64,000 bases of DNA from Coriaria nepalensis (taxonomy: Eukaryota > Streptophyta > Magnoliopsida > Cucurbitales > Coriariaceae): the NCBI GenBank assembly GCA_027186245.1, contig CP114500.1, positions 3,234,001 to 3,298,000 on the forward strand. Direction: 5' to 3'. The position numbers and the translations under genes were made by a program. Shown here piece by piece: positions 1 to 9,999 of the stretch (positions within the stretch are counted from its first letter, which is position 1; each line of letters begins with the position of its first letter). The notes beneath the pieces were generated by a model. The model ran no database searches. It saw nothing but the letters and a program-made list of their open reading frames with translations, and was not told the origin of the DNA.

Positions 1-31
1 TTAAAATAAAATCGAAAAATTAATTCCATGC

Positions 32-239
32 CTCATGAAGACGAACGACATAAGGATGTCTCACAAGCTTCATAATAGATATCTCCCTCTTTATCTGCAA
101 AATGATGGTGAAAATACAAAGTGTGATGGAGATGGAAAAAAGTTATCAGTGAAGTAGAACCCGGTCCTAAAATGCTTACAATTCATAATTAGCTCAAATA
201 TCAACTTCAAACCGCAAAAATTCAGAGAATCTTACGAGC

Positions 240-279
<40 letters not shown>

Positions 280-444
280 ATCAACCATCTTGTGCTTGAT
301 TATGGTGCTTCGATCGAGAATTTTCATGGCGACACTCTCGCCGCTCTCTGTATTCTGAGCGAACTTTACCTTAGCGAAAGTACCTTCTCCGATCGTCCTC
401 CCTATCTCATACTTCCCTACTTTCCTCACCACCATCTTTTTCAT
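32..444 (-). CDS. CIPK8: CIPK8-like CBL-interacting protein kinase, first two exons only
   Basis: Serine/threonine kinase that is activated by calcineurin-B-like calcium sensors; only the start of the kinase N-lobe lies in the window. Exon 1 (444 down to 277, 56 codons) carries VGKYEIGRTIGEG (glycine-rich ATP loop) and the catalytic lysine in VAMKIL. It ends at MVDQ with a CAG|GT donor. Exon 2 (94 down to 32, 21 codons) follows a TTTTGCAG acceptor and reads IKREISIMKLVRHPYVVRLHE, the standard CIPK continuation. After exon 2 the intron would start with GC, not GT; no in-frame GT exists before a TAA. The start at 444 (MKKMVV) or at 435 (MVVRKV) are both possible; known CIPK8 proteins start with MVVRKVGKYE. 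The remaining exons and the NAF/FISL domain lie off the left edge. CIPK8 is favoured over SOS2/CIPK24 from AQNTESGESVAMKI. Confidence 0.88.
239..275. repeat. (AG)n microsatellite at the CIPK8 intron 1 donor
   Basis: About 18 AG dinucleotides on the plus strand, read as (CT)n in the CIPK8 sense. The array starts directly after the GT of the exon 1 donor, so the first intron bases are GTCTCTCT. Confidence 0.95.
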
Positions 445-1871
445 CTCCCTATCTTCTCTCTAAACTCTCTTCTTTAGTCTTCTGCCACTAACAAACTAAC
501 CTCAATCTTCCGAGAAACTCACGATTTCAGCATTTCGGCTCTTCCAAAACCAAAAACTAAGAAGAAGAAATTTTTTTTTTTTTTTTTTTCAACTTTTAGG
601 CTTATTACCTGCCGAAATTGACAAATGTGAAAAAGTACAGATGAGAGTAGTAGGATTGGAATTACATGGACTAATAAAAAGTTGATGTACGGATAAATGG
701 AAAAATGAAATAGAAATATAAAATATAAATTTTTTTTTCAATTTTTTTTTTCTTTACTTTATTTTGATTTCATTAATATTAGGGACAACTGTTTATTGCG
801 AACTAATAAGTAAATATGAAAAAATTATGAAAATAGAATTTATTTGGATTATTTTTATATAATTTATTAATTTAAGATGATTTATTGATATAATTTTAAC
901 GTAAAATAAATATACAACTGTACTTTTAAAGTTTATTATAAGATATATATATATATATATATAATTAATTAATTTTTTAAAAAAAAATAAAAATTAAGGA
1001 TTAATCTTATTTTTTTAATTAAAATTGAAGATTTTAAAACATTCGTAGACCTTTTTACACGATCTGGATGTTGAAGATTTCCATACATATTTAAGTATTA
1101 ATTAATTTTAAATAAAAAAAAAAAAATTTCAAAATCCGCATCTGATTTACATATAAGAATTCTTTTTGATACTAGTGGAGTAGTAGTATGGACCACTCAT
1201 TTTGTCCTCTCTCTCTCTCAAAAGAAAAGACGAATAAAATAAAAGATACTTAAATTGTTAGTGATGATTTTTAAGATAAGGTCTAGCGCATCATGAAACT
1301 ATGTAATTGGAGGAGCTCTTCTTAATCAATATGAATGAATGATATGTAATAAATGTGTAATAAATAATATTGTTGCAGTAAATGAAAATTTGTTTTAAGG
1401 AAAGAATTAGGCTTGTTTTTCTGAAAGGGACTCACTTCTTCTCCGCCCAGCCTGTACAAGACAACCACTACTGGCTTATTTATGTCGTGTTCGGCATACC
1501 TACTTGCTCCCCTACTTATAAGACCAATGGTGGGTGCTAAAAGGGTGATTCTTGGTTGATTGTCAGGGCCTGTTCTCTTGGTCTAGTGATGAGTGATGGG
1601 TGCTAAAAGGGAGATATGTAATGAACATACCTTATCGTATATGTCGATTTTTAATTTATATTAATTAATTTTAATTATATTTATATTTAAAAAAATTAAG
1701 ATGATTTATTATAAAATTAATTTTTTTTTAAATCGAGAACATGTGCCATGTGGTAAAGGAAAGATCGAGAAGTCCGTCCTCATAGACTATTCTATTCTTT
1801 TATTATTATTATTATTTTTATTTTTTGGGTCTAAAGGAGACTGGTCAAATTAAAACACCCAAGGAAAAAAA
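445..1871. other. Divergent intergenic region between CIPK8 and MGST3
   Basis: Holds the CIPK8 5' UTR and promoter (roughly 445-800, reading left) and the MGST3 promoter. Otherwise AT-rich with homopolymer tracts, a TA run near 946-962 and a TTA run near 1800-1815. I see no coding sequence. Confidence 0.6.
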
Positions 1872-1880
1872 TTTATAAAG
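1872..1880 (+). promoter_or_regulatory. Probable TATA box of the MGST3 gene
   Basis: TTTATAAAG lies about 80 bases upstream of the ATG at 1958, a normal plant distance for a TATA box plus short leader. Inferred from sequence and position only. Confidence 0.5.
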
Positions 1881-1957
1881 ACTCAGGTTCAAGTATCTCA
1901 TTTCATAACACCACACCCAAGAAAGCTTCAACGACGATTCTCTCTCAATCGGGAAAG

Positions 1958-2398
1958 ATGGCCGGAGTAGAGCAGCTTCTTCCCAAGGAATACGGCTACG
2001 TAGCCTTAGTTCTCGTCGCCTACTCCTTCCTCAACATCTGGATGGGATTCCAGGTCGGCGCCGCTCGCAAGAAATACAAGGTCTTCTACCCAACCATGTA
2101 CGCCGTGGAGTCCGAAAACAAAGACGCGAAGCTCTTCAACTGCGTTCAAAGAGGCCATCAGAACTCTCTAGAAATGATGCCTGTCTTCTTCGTCCTCTCG
2201 ATTTTGGGCGGGATTAGGCATCCTTCCATCGCAGCCGCGTTAGGAGTTCTCTACTTCGTGACTCGATTCTTCTATTTCAAAGGCTACTCGACTGGGATTC
2301 CTGATAATCGCCTCAGTATTGGAAAATACTCCTTCGTTGCCTTGTTAGGGCTTCAGATCTGTACTATTTCATTCGCCGTGTCTCTTCTTCGTGGATGA
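1958..2398 (+). CDS. MGST3: Microsomal glutathione S-transferase 3 (MAPEG family)
   Basis: Integral membrane protein of the MAPEG superfamily, expected in the endoplasmic reticulum, where relatives conjugate glutathione to lipophilic electrophiles or reduce lipid hydroperoxides. The 146-residue product has the family's usual length. It shows four hydrophobic stretches (about residues 15-32, 70-85, 90-105 and 122-142), the FNCVQRGHQNSLE motif around residues 60-72 and the YFKGYSTG region near residue 106-113, both typical of MGST3. The ATG at 1958 follows a pyrimidine-rich leader, and the protein start MAGVEQLLPKEYGYVALVL matches plant orthologues. The gene is a single open exon ending at TGA 2396-2398. 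Plant orthologues usually have introns as far as I recall, so a retrocopy is possible, although the ORF is intact. Confidence 0.93.
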   Translation: MAGVEQLLPKEYGYVALVLVAYSFLNIWMGFQVGAARKKYKVFYPTMYAVESENKDAKLFNCVQRGHQNSLEMMPVFFVLSILGGIRHPSIAAALGVLYFVTRFFYFKGYSTGIPDNRLSIGKYSFVALLGLQICTISFAVSLLRG

Positions 2399-3578
2399 AA
2401 TAGTCAGTTCAGATCCGCTGTCTTCGTTTTTTCTGGTATGGCTCGCGTTTTTAGATCTGGTTAGTTCGTACGGATTAGATCGCGTTGACTTCGTCATAAT
2501 CATAGAATAAATAGTTGGCTTTTTTGAGCTTCTGCTGTTGTTTTTAGTCATTTTGTACTTGTTTTGTTTATGATTTGTATTCGCCCGGTAGTATGAAGAA
2601 TGAGTTCTATGGCATGAATTTGTTGGACCGACATTGCTTACACATTATATAACATATGCGGAAGAGAAGAAGGAAAGAGGAATCGGGAAAATTATAGTTC
2701 AATTAAGAAGTGAAACTTCTCAAATTATAAAGTACAAAGAAGAGACAGTTTTTCAGAATTAATATGGTAATAACTAATAAGGTTTTAACATCACTTACGC
2801 TTTGTCCAGCCTTAATGATTTATAACAAACATGTGGAGCTGATTTTTTGTTAAGAACTAAGAAGATCCGTTGGGTTTAGGACTTGAGCCCAAAATTCTGT
2901 CCGACGTCGTCACAAAAAAAATTTAAAAATTAAAAATTAAAAAAAAAAAATTTTAAAAAGAGAAACAGGAAAGGACTATATATGTTAATTCTAAATGAAT
3001 CATAGCCGTGTTCGAAGAAAGGACAGATGGTTGGCATCTCTCCTGACAGGGACGGTAACAGCATTTGTACTTTCCAGTTTACCAAATTTTATTTTTATTT
3101 TTCCTTTTAAAATTTTAAATTAGGCTCTTGTTGCTTTAGTTACGCAGGCAGCATGAAAAACCCGAATAATTCAGTTACTTCTTCTTTCCTATCCATATGC
3201 AAGAATACTTTCATTGCGAGCTTGGCTATGGACAAAAATGTGGTGGATTTCCTACACTTAAGGTGAATTTCGTATTATAATTGACCCTTATACTTTGCTC
3301 ACTATACTACACCTCAATATTTCTCAACACTTACGGAATTTTCAAACTTGATGCCCTTAGAGTAACCCTTAGTCATCATGCTCCTCAGTTTCTCCATTCG
3401 TAGGTGGATTCATGTTATTTCAGCTAGCCGCACGATCATCCTCTGTAATTTAGGATAGAAATTCATAAACTACAAACATCCTACCTGAGGCTGACCCATT
3501 TCCCTTCTCATGGTCAGGTACCTCTAAGATAGACAGACTAAGGAAAGTTCGGCCTAAACCCAAGTAGAAGGTAAAGGG
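2399..3578. other. MGST3 3' region and intergenic sequence
   Basis: Begins with the probable MGST3 3' UTR. A run of A/T-rich low-complexity sequence lies at about 2916-2960. The 3100-3560 part is less AT-rich and may be the tail of the Ty3/gypsy element next door, but I found no 3' LTR matching the 5' LTR at 8607-9235. No gene seen. Confidence 0.5.
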
Positions 3579-4640
3579 GATGGCTCCGCCCAAGCTCGAT
3601 CATTGCAAGGAGGTGATTTCTAGTTTTGATAAAGACGACCGCTTCCACATCTTGATCGAGTACAATGTTCCCTCTTATATCAATATAAGAGTACTGAAGA
3701 GCATGAGTGGATATCTGCTGTGGGAACAGACAGGACAACAGAGACTACGGTGTACATGAACATGTTCACCTAGGGCTTCAGGGTTCCCCTCCATCCCGTC
3801 ATCCAATCCCTGCTACACACCTGCTAGTTACCCCCGGGTCACCTAGTCCCGAACGCATGGCGGACCGTGCTGGGGCTATTCGTATTATATTTTGAAGAGA
3901 TCGGGTGTACTCCTTGAAGCACCTTCTTTCATTCTTTGGTGAATATGAGCCAAACTAACCAAAGTTGGTACTACACCACTCTAGAGAAGGGGAAACCTAT
4001 AACTGGCCTTCCTCAAGCCAATAAGCACTTGAAAAAGAAATGGTTTGTCCTGACCGAGAACTAGCAATGCCTGGCTTGCCACTACTCCATCTGCACAGAG
4101 TTCCAAGAGAGGAGCGCACCCAAAACCGATCTGCTACTCTCAATGGCTGATGAAAAGGTATGGGAAGCCATCATGAGCAAGCATGAAGAGGAAAGAAATT
4201 TTAGGGTAGTCCTGACCATAGACCGTCTGACCAATTTTAGCCTAGTCTGCACCGATCAACCTCTAGACTTAGACCCTTTGCACACCATTCCCGTGTCTGA
4301 ACCGAGGGTTCTCCCATCTGGTATCTTTAAGTGTCGAGATGGTTATTTCATATGTTATGAAATATTTCTTCTTCTTTCTCTCCATTTTTTTTAAAACACT
4401 TGCATTTTTCTACAGGGAATCTTTCCCCGACCGAAGTTATTGCTCTAACTGATCGAAAATACCGGTAGCAGCAGGAGAGGCGACTGGCCAAGAAAAGGCA
4501 AGGCACTCCTCAGAGCGAACCGGCCCAGGATCATAGTAAGAGGTCTAGGATCGATGAGACCCCTCTGACAGTAGTAGTGTCTCACTCTCCGCCGGAAATC
4601 CTTGCTCAGGTCCTCCCCACTGCCCCCATTGGAGAACTCT
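3579..4640 (+). pseudogene. Opposite-strand accessory ORF relic, 'putative gypsy type transposon' (PF04195-like)
   Basis: Reading plus strand, from ATG 3579 (MAPPKLDHCKEV) through several frameshifts, there are pieces resembling the PF04195 domain: F-R-V-P-L-H-P-V-I around 3775-3800, P-N-A-W-R-T-V-L-G-L-F-V-L near 3850-3885, then a tryptophan-containing NWPSS stretch near 4000, KKKWFVLTEN near 4035, and a basic R-L-A-K-K-R-Q tail near 4485-4500. A pyrimidine-rich stretch ending TTTTCTACAG at about 4404-4413 looks like a 3' splice site, with a possible donor near 4340, so the ORF may have been spliced. It runs against the pol genes. Tat-lineage elements are known to carry extra ORFs, some antisense. 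Function unknown; here it is a relic. The domain call comes from pattern recognition, not a search. Confidence 0.55.
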
Positions 4641-5038
4641 GAGATGCAGTCGGCCAGGGCCTGAGCTTTGATCATAGCTCGGGGTTTATAAGATATGTTA
4701 AATTCTCCTAACTCAACAGACCACTTCAGCAACCTTCCTAAAGTATCAGGGTTTTGAAGGATCTGTTTGAGGGGAAGGTCGGTCACCACTACAATAGGAT
4801 AAGCTTGAAAGTATGGCCTTAGCTTCCTCGCAGCCATAACTAACGCAAAAGTAACCTTATCAGCGTGTGGATACATTCCATCTACCTCACTCATTACTTT
4901 ACTTGTGTAATACACTGGTATCTGTTTCCCCTCCTCTTCCTTTACCAATATTGAACTCACCGCCACTCCGCTTACTACTATATAAAGGCTAAATTCTTCT
5001 CCCACCTTCGGCTTATTTAATATGGGAATGCATGCCAA
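4640..5038 (-). pseudogene. Ty3/gypsy RNase H fragment
   Basis: The minus-strand frame has the retroelement RNase H wording VSSILVKEEEGKQIPVYYTSK, then MYPHADKVTFALVMAARKLRPYFQAYPIVVVTDLPLKQIL and RLLKWSVELGEFNISYKPR, ending at the ALADCISEF segment. Upstream, M-A-C-I-P near 5038 begins after a frame break with the RT. The frame stays open to 4445, but below about 4640 it reads the antisense of the accessory ORF, so that tail is not real protein. Part of the broken polyprotein. Confidence 0.8.
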
Positions 5039-5199
5039 ATACCTCTTTAGCTCTTCGAAGGCTATATCACAGTGTTCATTTCATCACATTGTGTTGGAGC
5101 ACTTCATCGATTTGAAGAACACGAGGCATTTATCAGCGAAGCGATTCATGAATCGATTCAGTGCAGTAATTCTCCATGTTCGGTCTTAAATTTCTTTCT

Positions 5200-5968
5200 T
5201 TGTATGTGCGGCCTTCAGACTGATGATGGCATGTACCTTTTCTGGATTAGCCTTAATCCCCCTCTTGTGCACTATTATACCCTAGGAATTTGCCCGAACC
5301 AACTCTAAACGCACACTTCTTAAGATTAAGCTTCATCTCATATTCTCTCATTACTCCAAATAACTTGCTCTAATGCCCCAGATGATCCCTCTTTATTATG
5401 CTTTTTACTAAAATATCATCTACATACACTTTAATCATCTTCCTCAATTACTTCCGAAACACGCCGTTTACCAGCCTTTGAAAAGTCACCTCAGCATTCT
5501 TCAGTCCAAAAGGCATTACATTGTAGCAGTAAGTACTTTTATCGGTTATGAAAGAAGTCTTCTCCTGATCTCTCGTCCATAGTTTCACCTGGTAGTACCT
5601 CGAGTAAGCGTTCATGAAGCTCGAAAAATTGTGCCCTACTGTGGCATCTATCATTAGATATATGTTGGGCGATGAGTAGTTGTCCTTGGGTCAAGTAGCA
5701 TTCACATTCTTAAAGTCCACACAGAACCTCCATTTTTCTCCCTCCTTTGGACACTAAGACCACGTTAGAGAGCTATTCCGGCTACTGAACTTCCCGATGC
5801 TCCTACTGCTAGTAACTTCCTTACCTCCTCAGCTGCGACTTTATTTCTCTCCTCATTGAACTTCCTCCTTCTTTGTCTCACTGGCTTTGCTCCAGGTTTA
5901 ACGCCAAGGTAATGTACTATGACATCTTCTTTAATGCTCGTCCGCTCAGAAGTTTCCCAAGTAAACAC
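5200..5968 (-). pseudogene. Ty3/gypsy reverse transcriptase, frameshifted
   Basis: Three frame pieces on the minus strand give an ordered RT domain. They are the entry segment IVHYLGVKPGAKPVRQRRRK (5930-5860); the palm segment with DQEKTSFITDKSTYCYNVMPFG (5574-5500 region); and, after a stop near 5448, KMIKVYVDDILVKS at about 5440-5400 with the catalytic YVDD intact. A KANPEKVHAI-type segment follows near 5240. Between 5765 and 5654 the frame is lost, removing the LVKKANGKWR region. The enzyme cannot be made from this copy. Confidence 0.85.
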
Positions 5969-5989
5969 ATTTAGGTTTTGCTCCTAGGT

Positions 5990-6625
5990 CTAAAGGAGCC
6001 TATCTAGATCATTCCTCGTCAACTCAGTTCCTTCCCTCAGTTTGCTCCCATTGGAAAATTCAACATATTGAAGAGCCTCTACTGAGAAAAATCTCAGCTT
6101 CCTTCCTTTATCTTTCTCTCTTTTCACTTCACTTTCAGCCCTTTTACATTCTTCCTCATCAAATGGTTGCTCACTATCAACCATATGAACCTCAATGTCT
6201 AGCGTGATTTCAACTTCTCTGAGCGAGGCCTGATAACACCTTCTTGAACTTTCATGGTTTCCTTTCACAAGTCTCACTCCTTCCTCCGTGGGGAACTTCA
6301 TCACTAGGTGCCTTGTCGAAATTATAGTCCCTAGGGAGTTAACAGAGGGGCGCCCGAGGATATTGTTATATCCTGACAGAAAGTTGACGATCATGAAGTG
6401 TACCATGATCATAAACCTTCGGGACTTCTCGCCTAAAGTCATTGGCAAGCTTCTCATTCCCTCAGGATATAGAGACTTCCCCGAGAAACCCATCAGCGGA
6501 GTATTAACAGGCTTCAGGCTCGCGTTGCTAATACCCATTTTGAAGGTTGATAAGGACAACACGTCCACCGCACTCCCCAAGTCGACCAGAACTCGATGTA
6601 TCAGAGTGGTTGAGACGTTGGCCAA
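5990..6625 (-). pseudogene. Ty3/gypsy aspartic protease region
   Basis: A 211-codon open stretch on the minus strand. VLVDLGSAVDVLSLSTF near its start matches the D-x-G-S active-site turn of Tat-type retropepsins, followed by YNNILGRPSVNSLGTIISTRHLVMKFPT, the second conserved protease block. The C-terminal half is the charged protease-RT linker. It is the longest intact frame of the element, but it is not joined to the RT or gag frames. Confidence 0.8.
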
Positions 6626-6734
6626 GATGACAAGGGAATCGTTGTAGGGGTATATAACCCCCTCCCCATCTAATGATTGAAGGTAATGTCTAGCGATGTT
6701 TTACTTTGAGGGGTGACCGAGACGGAGAACACTT

Positions 6735-7870
6735 CAGCTTGTGTTAGGCTTCTCAGCCATTTGTTTCTTTGCCGACCCGAGTCTCCCCCCTTGAGGTCCC
6801 CCAACAATCACTTGGATCTCCCCCACCATATTCTGATGCCCGAGGTTATTTTCCTGATGATCATCTTCCTTATCCTCTCTCCTATCGTTTCTTCTTACTC
6901 CATTCTTGTTTCCCCTTCTTCCTCTATTCAAGTATTCCCCAAGGTGACCCTCTTGGATCAATCTTTCAATCTCCCTCTTTAAATGTAAGTAATCTTATGT
7001 CTTATGATCATGATATGCATGGTATCTATAGTAAACTCTTTGGTATCGCTGAGCCGACGCACTCTTAAGCTGCTCAGGGGCTTTGAATAAATTATGGTTT
7101 CTATAGCGGTTATATATCACATCTATTCCAGCTACGAGAAGTGTGAAAGTGTCCCTGAAGAGGGGTGCCATTATTTTCTTCTATAGGCTTCTCATCTCTT
7201 CATCTTTCCTCTTTCTGTCTTCCTTCCATTAGTCATTTCACTTTGGTTCCTCTATTTTCCTTTTTTCTTCCATTCCTCTACTACTACTCCCCCTTTCCCC
7301 CTAACTTCTTAGCTAAGTTATGAGGATCCACTCAGCTACTCCAATCTTCTTTGCCTCTAATAAGGCCTCAGCATATTAAGCAAAATGCTTCATTCCCAAC
7401 AAGCTGATGAGCTTCTTATCTGTCGTGCCCCCTAAGAAGGCATGTAGAACCCCTATGTCCCCAAGTCGGTCTACATTCTTCAAGGCTCGGTTAAACCTTT
7501 CCACATATTCCAACAAACTTTCCCCCAAACTCTGCCTTATAGTATAAAGACTCATAAGGGGAAGTCTAGTGTTAGCCGCACCCTAGAAATGTGACATGAA
7601 CATCTTCTTTAGCTCGTCGAATGAATCAATAGAGCCTGGCATGAGAGACTTATACCAATCACTAGTTGAATCAGTCAGTGTGATATGAAAACATTGACAC
7701 ATTAGCTCGTCTGACATAGCATTCATCCTCATACATGTTTTTTATAAGTTCACGTGATCTCGGAGATCCTTTGTCCCATCGTACATTATTGGCAGAGCCT
7801 TGAACTTCTTCGGTAATTATGCATTTTGGACTCTCTCTATAAACGGACTTTCCGGCTCGTCCATACACAA
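6735..7870 (-). pseudogene. Ty3/gypsy gag relic
   Basis: Reading minus strand across frameshifts: a capsid block D-E-P-E-S-P-F then M-Y-D-G-T-K-D and D-W-Y-K-S-L-M-P-G-S-I-D-S-F near 7640; L-Y-T-I-R-Q-S-L-G-E-S-L near 7540; F-L-G-G-T-T-D-K-K-L near 7430; and, after a gap, Y-H-A-Y-H-D-H-K-T and HLKREIERLIQEGHLGEYL at 7045-6930. These match the gag of Tat-type elements in order. Several stop codons are present. Confidence 0.7.
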
Positions 7871-8606
7871 CATAATACCCTTTACTTCCACCTCCAGTTT
7901 CTTCATTCGCTTTGTCAGCTCTAGGATTACTTTGTTTATCCTATTGGCAGCTCAGTTGATTTCATAGGACGCCTTGTGTCCTTTAGCACTTGTGAAGATA
8001 TTGGATTCCAAGCAATATTTGTTGAATCACCCCGCTTTCCTCCAGCTGCGACCGTCCTCAAGTGAGACGCTGCGTCATCCTCCTCAGATTGGGATCCCAC
8101 AGGAGGGTGCATGCATCTTCTTTATGATTCCTCTCTTTCTTCCGACCTCACTCATGCCCTTATTCTGAGATTCTTGCTTCTATAGAACGCTTCACCACCT
8201 AGCTCATTCTTTCCACTAAGCCCTTCTCCATCCTTTCGATGACTAGCAATATGTCCACTCCACTATTTTCCACTGGAGGTGTTTGCGGAGGCATTGGTCT
8301 TCTTCTTGCTATGCTCGCCGAACGTGTTATTCTCCCTTCAAGTAAGGGCGGGAGGACTCCTCTTCCTCTACCTCTCCCCTCCCCTCCCCCCCCCCCTGCA
8401 CTCTCACCTATCTACTCTCCTTCCATATCCTCCATCTCGTATCCTCCTTTCAGTCAAGCTCTCGATCCATTGGAACTTTGAAAATGAAGACACTCGCCCC
8501 CACAATCGGTGTCAAACTATTAACGTAGATTTCCATCCATTACGAAGGGCTCTACAATCCACAGTATGTCCCAAGATCGGCTCCTGTACTCACCAACAAA
8601 TTGCGA

Positions 8607-9235
8607 CTGGGGTGGTGGTCGGCTAACACCCCTCTGACGCTCTAGTTAGCTTTTTATAAGGAAAACAGAGAGTATTTAAGAAACTTGTTATTTTCTTAAT
8701 TAATTTTGCATTACCTCTTACTGTCAAGGCATTTGGTTTTTATACCTAATTTAAGTTGGGAAGCTCCCGACATCTTTACACGTGTTGCCCCCTCACTGCT
8801 CTATTCTCTGCTTGATAATGGGTGTTAGCACCCTACAGTCTGACATAGTAGTTATTTGCTCTCCACTCACTTGTCCTTCTGGGTAATAAGGTGTCGCCCC
8901 AGTCTGACACATTCCAATACACCTTAATGTGTAACAGCCCCACCCTTGTCTGAATACCAAGGACAAAGTCTCCACTCGAGTGTCAGTTGCTTTCCACCTG
9001 TCCACTCATTCAGTCCTATTGCCAACATCTGAGCCAAATGAGGAAATACATGACTCAGCCTCAGCATCTTCTTGAGACTTTTCACCTCATCCAAATATGG
9101 ATAATCGAACTGATGCCAGCTCAGCTCCTCCGTACCTCAGTCTCAGATATTATCTACCCTCAACACTTTATTTCTATAATTTGAAGCAAATGACGCCCAG
9201 TCTCGGTCTCTGAGGCTCTCCCGGAATTAGGTATA
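8607..9235 (-). repeat. 5' LTR of the Ty3/gypsy element
   Basis: This non-coding block lies upstream of gag in element orientation. It aligns along its whole length, with many differences, to a second copy at 28060-28693. Shared landmarks include GGGTGGTGGTCGGC (near 8612 and 28069), TTTCCACCTGTCCAC, and CTCAGCCTCAG. Ends are approximate; the 28.7-kb copy starts TGTTGGGC on the minus strand, typical of an LTR. The sequence just inside 8607 (minus) reads TTTGTTGGTGAGTACAGG; I could not assign a primer tRNA. Confidence 0.65.
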
Positions 9236-9249
9236 ATAGTGATGAAGTA

Positions 9250-9972
9250 GAATGCAGGTGGTCTGAAGCTCAAAAGATCATCATAAGCCTAGATTTGGTT
9301 CCTGCTACGAAGAAGAAACTTCAATTTGTTGCTGAGGTCGACAAGAATCCCAAATCTCTCTGATGGCTCAATTCTTGACCGAGAAATTTTCAGGTTAGCA
9401 ACATAACGGTACACTATGAGCTTCGAATATTGTTTCTAATATCTATTAACTATATGAATCACGTAGATATCAGTATAATTGTGAAAATTGTTCTAGTTGA
9501 GCTATTAATTTTGAATCCGAAAATCAGGTACAAATATTGCCGGCTTCCGTTGCTCGAATCAAGATTTCGCCTCACTGAAAGCCCTCTGGTTGTGCCTCTT
9601 AATTGCGAATGGATCTGGCATTGTCACAGGCTCAACCCAGTTGGCTCTCTCCCTCTATCTCTCAACATGCACACACATATATATATGTAGTCTTATTAAG
9701 CTCCTTACTAATTATGCAGGTTCAGTATAAGGCTGATTGCGAGAACCTTTATGGAATGATTCTGGACACCTCCAATGTTGTTTCCAGTGTTGAGGGAATT
9801 AGCAAAAAGGAAACAGAGGAAATTTGGAAGAATCTGTATCCAACTTAGACATATGAACTCGATCTGAAGACCCCAGTGGCAGAGCAAGTTGTAGTCAACA
9901 ATTTATGGGCTCGTGAAAGCATCGAGTATGACTTGATTAGCAGTTAAGAGACAATCTTCTTTCTTTTATAAG
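9250..9972 (+). pseudogene. GRDP (glycine-rich domain protein, DUF1399) gene fragment, decayed
   Basis: Three exons of a DUF1399 protein remain in order. Exon 1 (9250-9393) reads WSEAQKIIISLDLVPATKKK and LQFVAEVDKN; a one-base frame shift then precedes SDGSILDREIF, ending AG|GT. Exon 2 (9528-9639) reads SPLVVPLNCEWIWHCHRLNP and ends before GT at 9640. Exon 3 (9720-9972) reads VQYKADCENLYGMILDTSNV and later WKNLYPT, then an in-frame TAG at 9846, TYELDL, ESIEYDL, a second frameshift and KRQSSFFYK before GT. CEWIWHCHRLNP is the family hallmark. The 5' end abuts the LTR at 9235 and everything after exon 3 is missing. Arabidopsis GRDP1/GRDP2 act in stress and auxin/ABA-related growth; this copy cannot encode a protein. 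Confidence 0.85.
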
Positions 9973-9999
9973 GTAAACATAAAGAAATCATTCAACCTG

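Larger units (their letters stand above)
3579..9235 (-). mobile_element. Decayed Tat-like Ty3/gypsy LTR retrotransposon
   Basis: On the minus strand the order is 5' LTR (about 9235-8607), leader, gag (about 7870-6735), protease (6625-5990), reverse transcriptase (5968-5200) and RNase H (5038-4640). All are in shifted frames broken by stops. The integrase and 3' LTR are not visible, so the element is truncated at its 3' side. RT and gag wording (KPVRQRRRKFNEERNK; MPFGLKNAEVTFQRLVN; YVDD; HLKREIERLIQEG) fits the non-chromoviral Tat group. An accessory ORF of opposite polarity occupies 3579-4640, where the 3' end would be. No coding capacity remains. Confidence 0.85.

Noticed and set aside
6288..7068. 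Plus-strand frames over the gypsy gag/protease
   Set aside because: They are antisense to recognisable gag and protease motifs and show no motif of their own.
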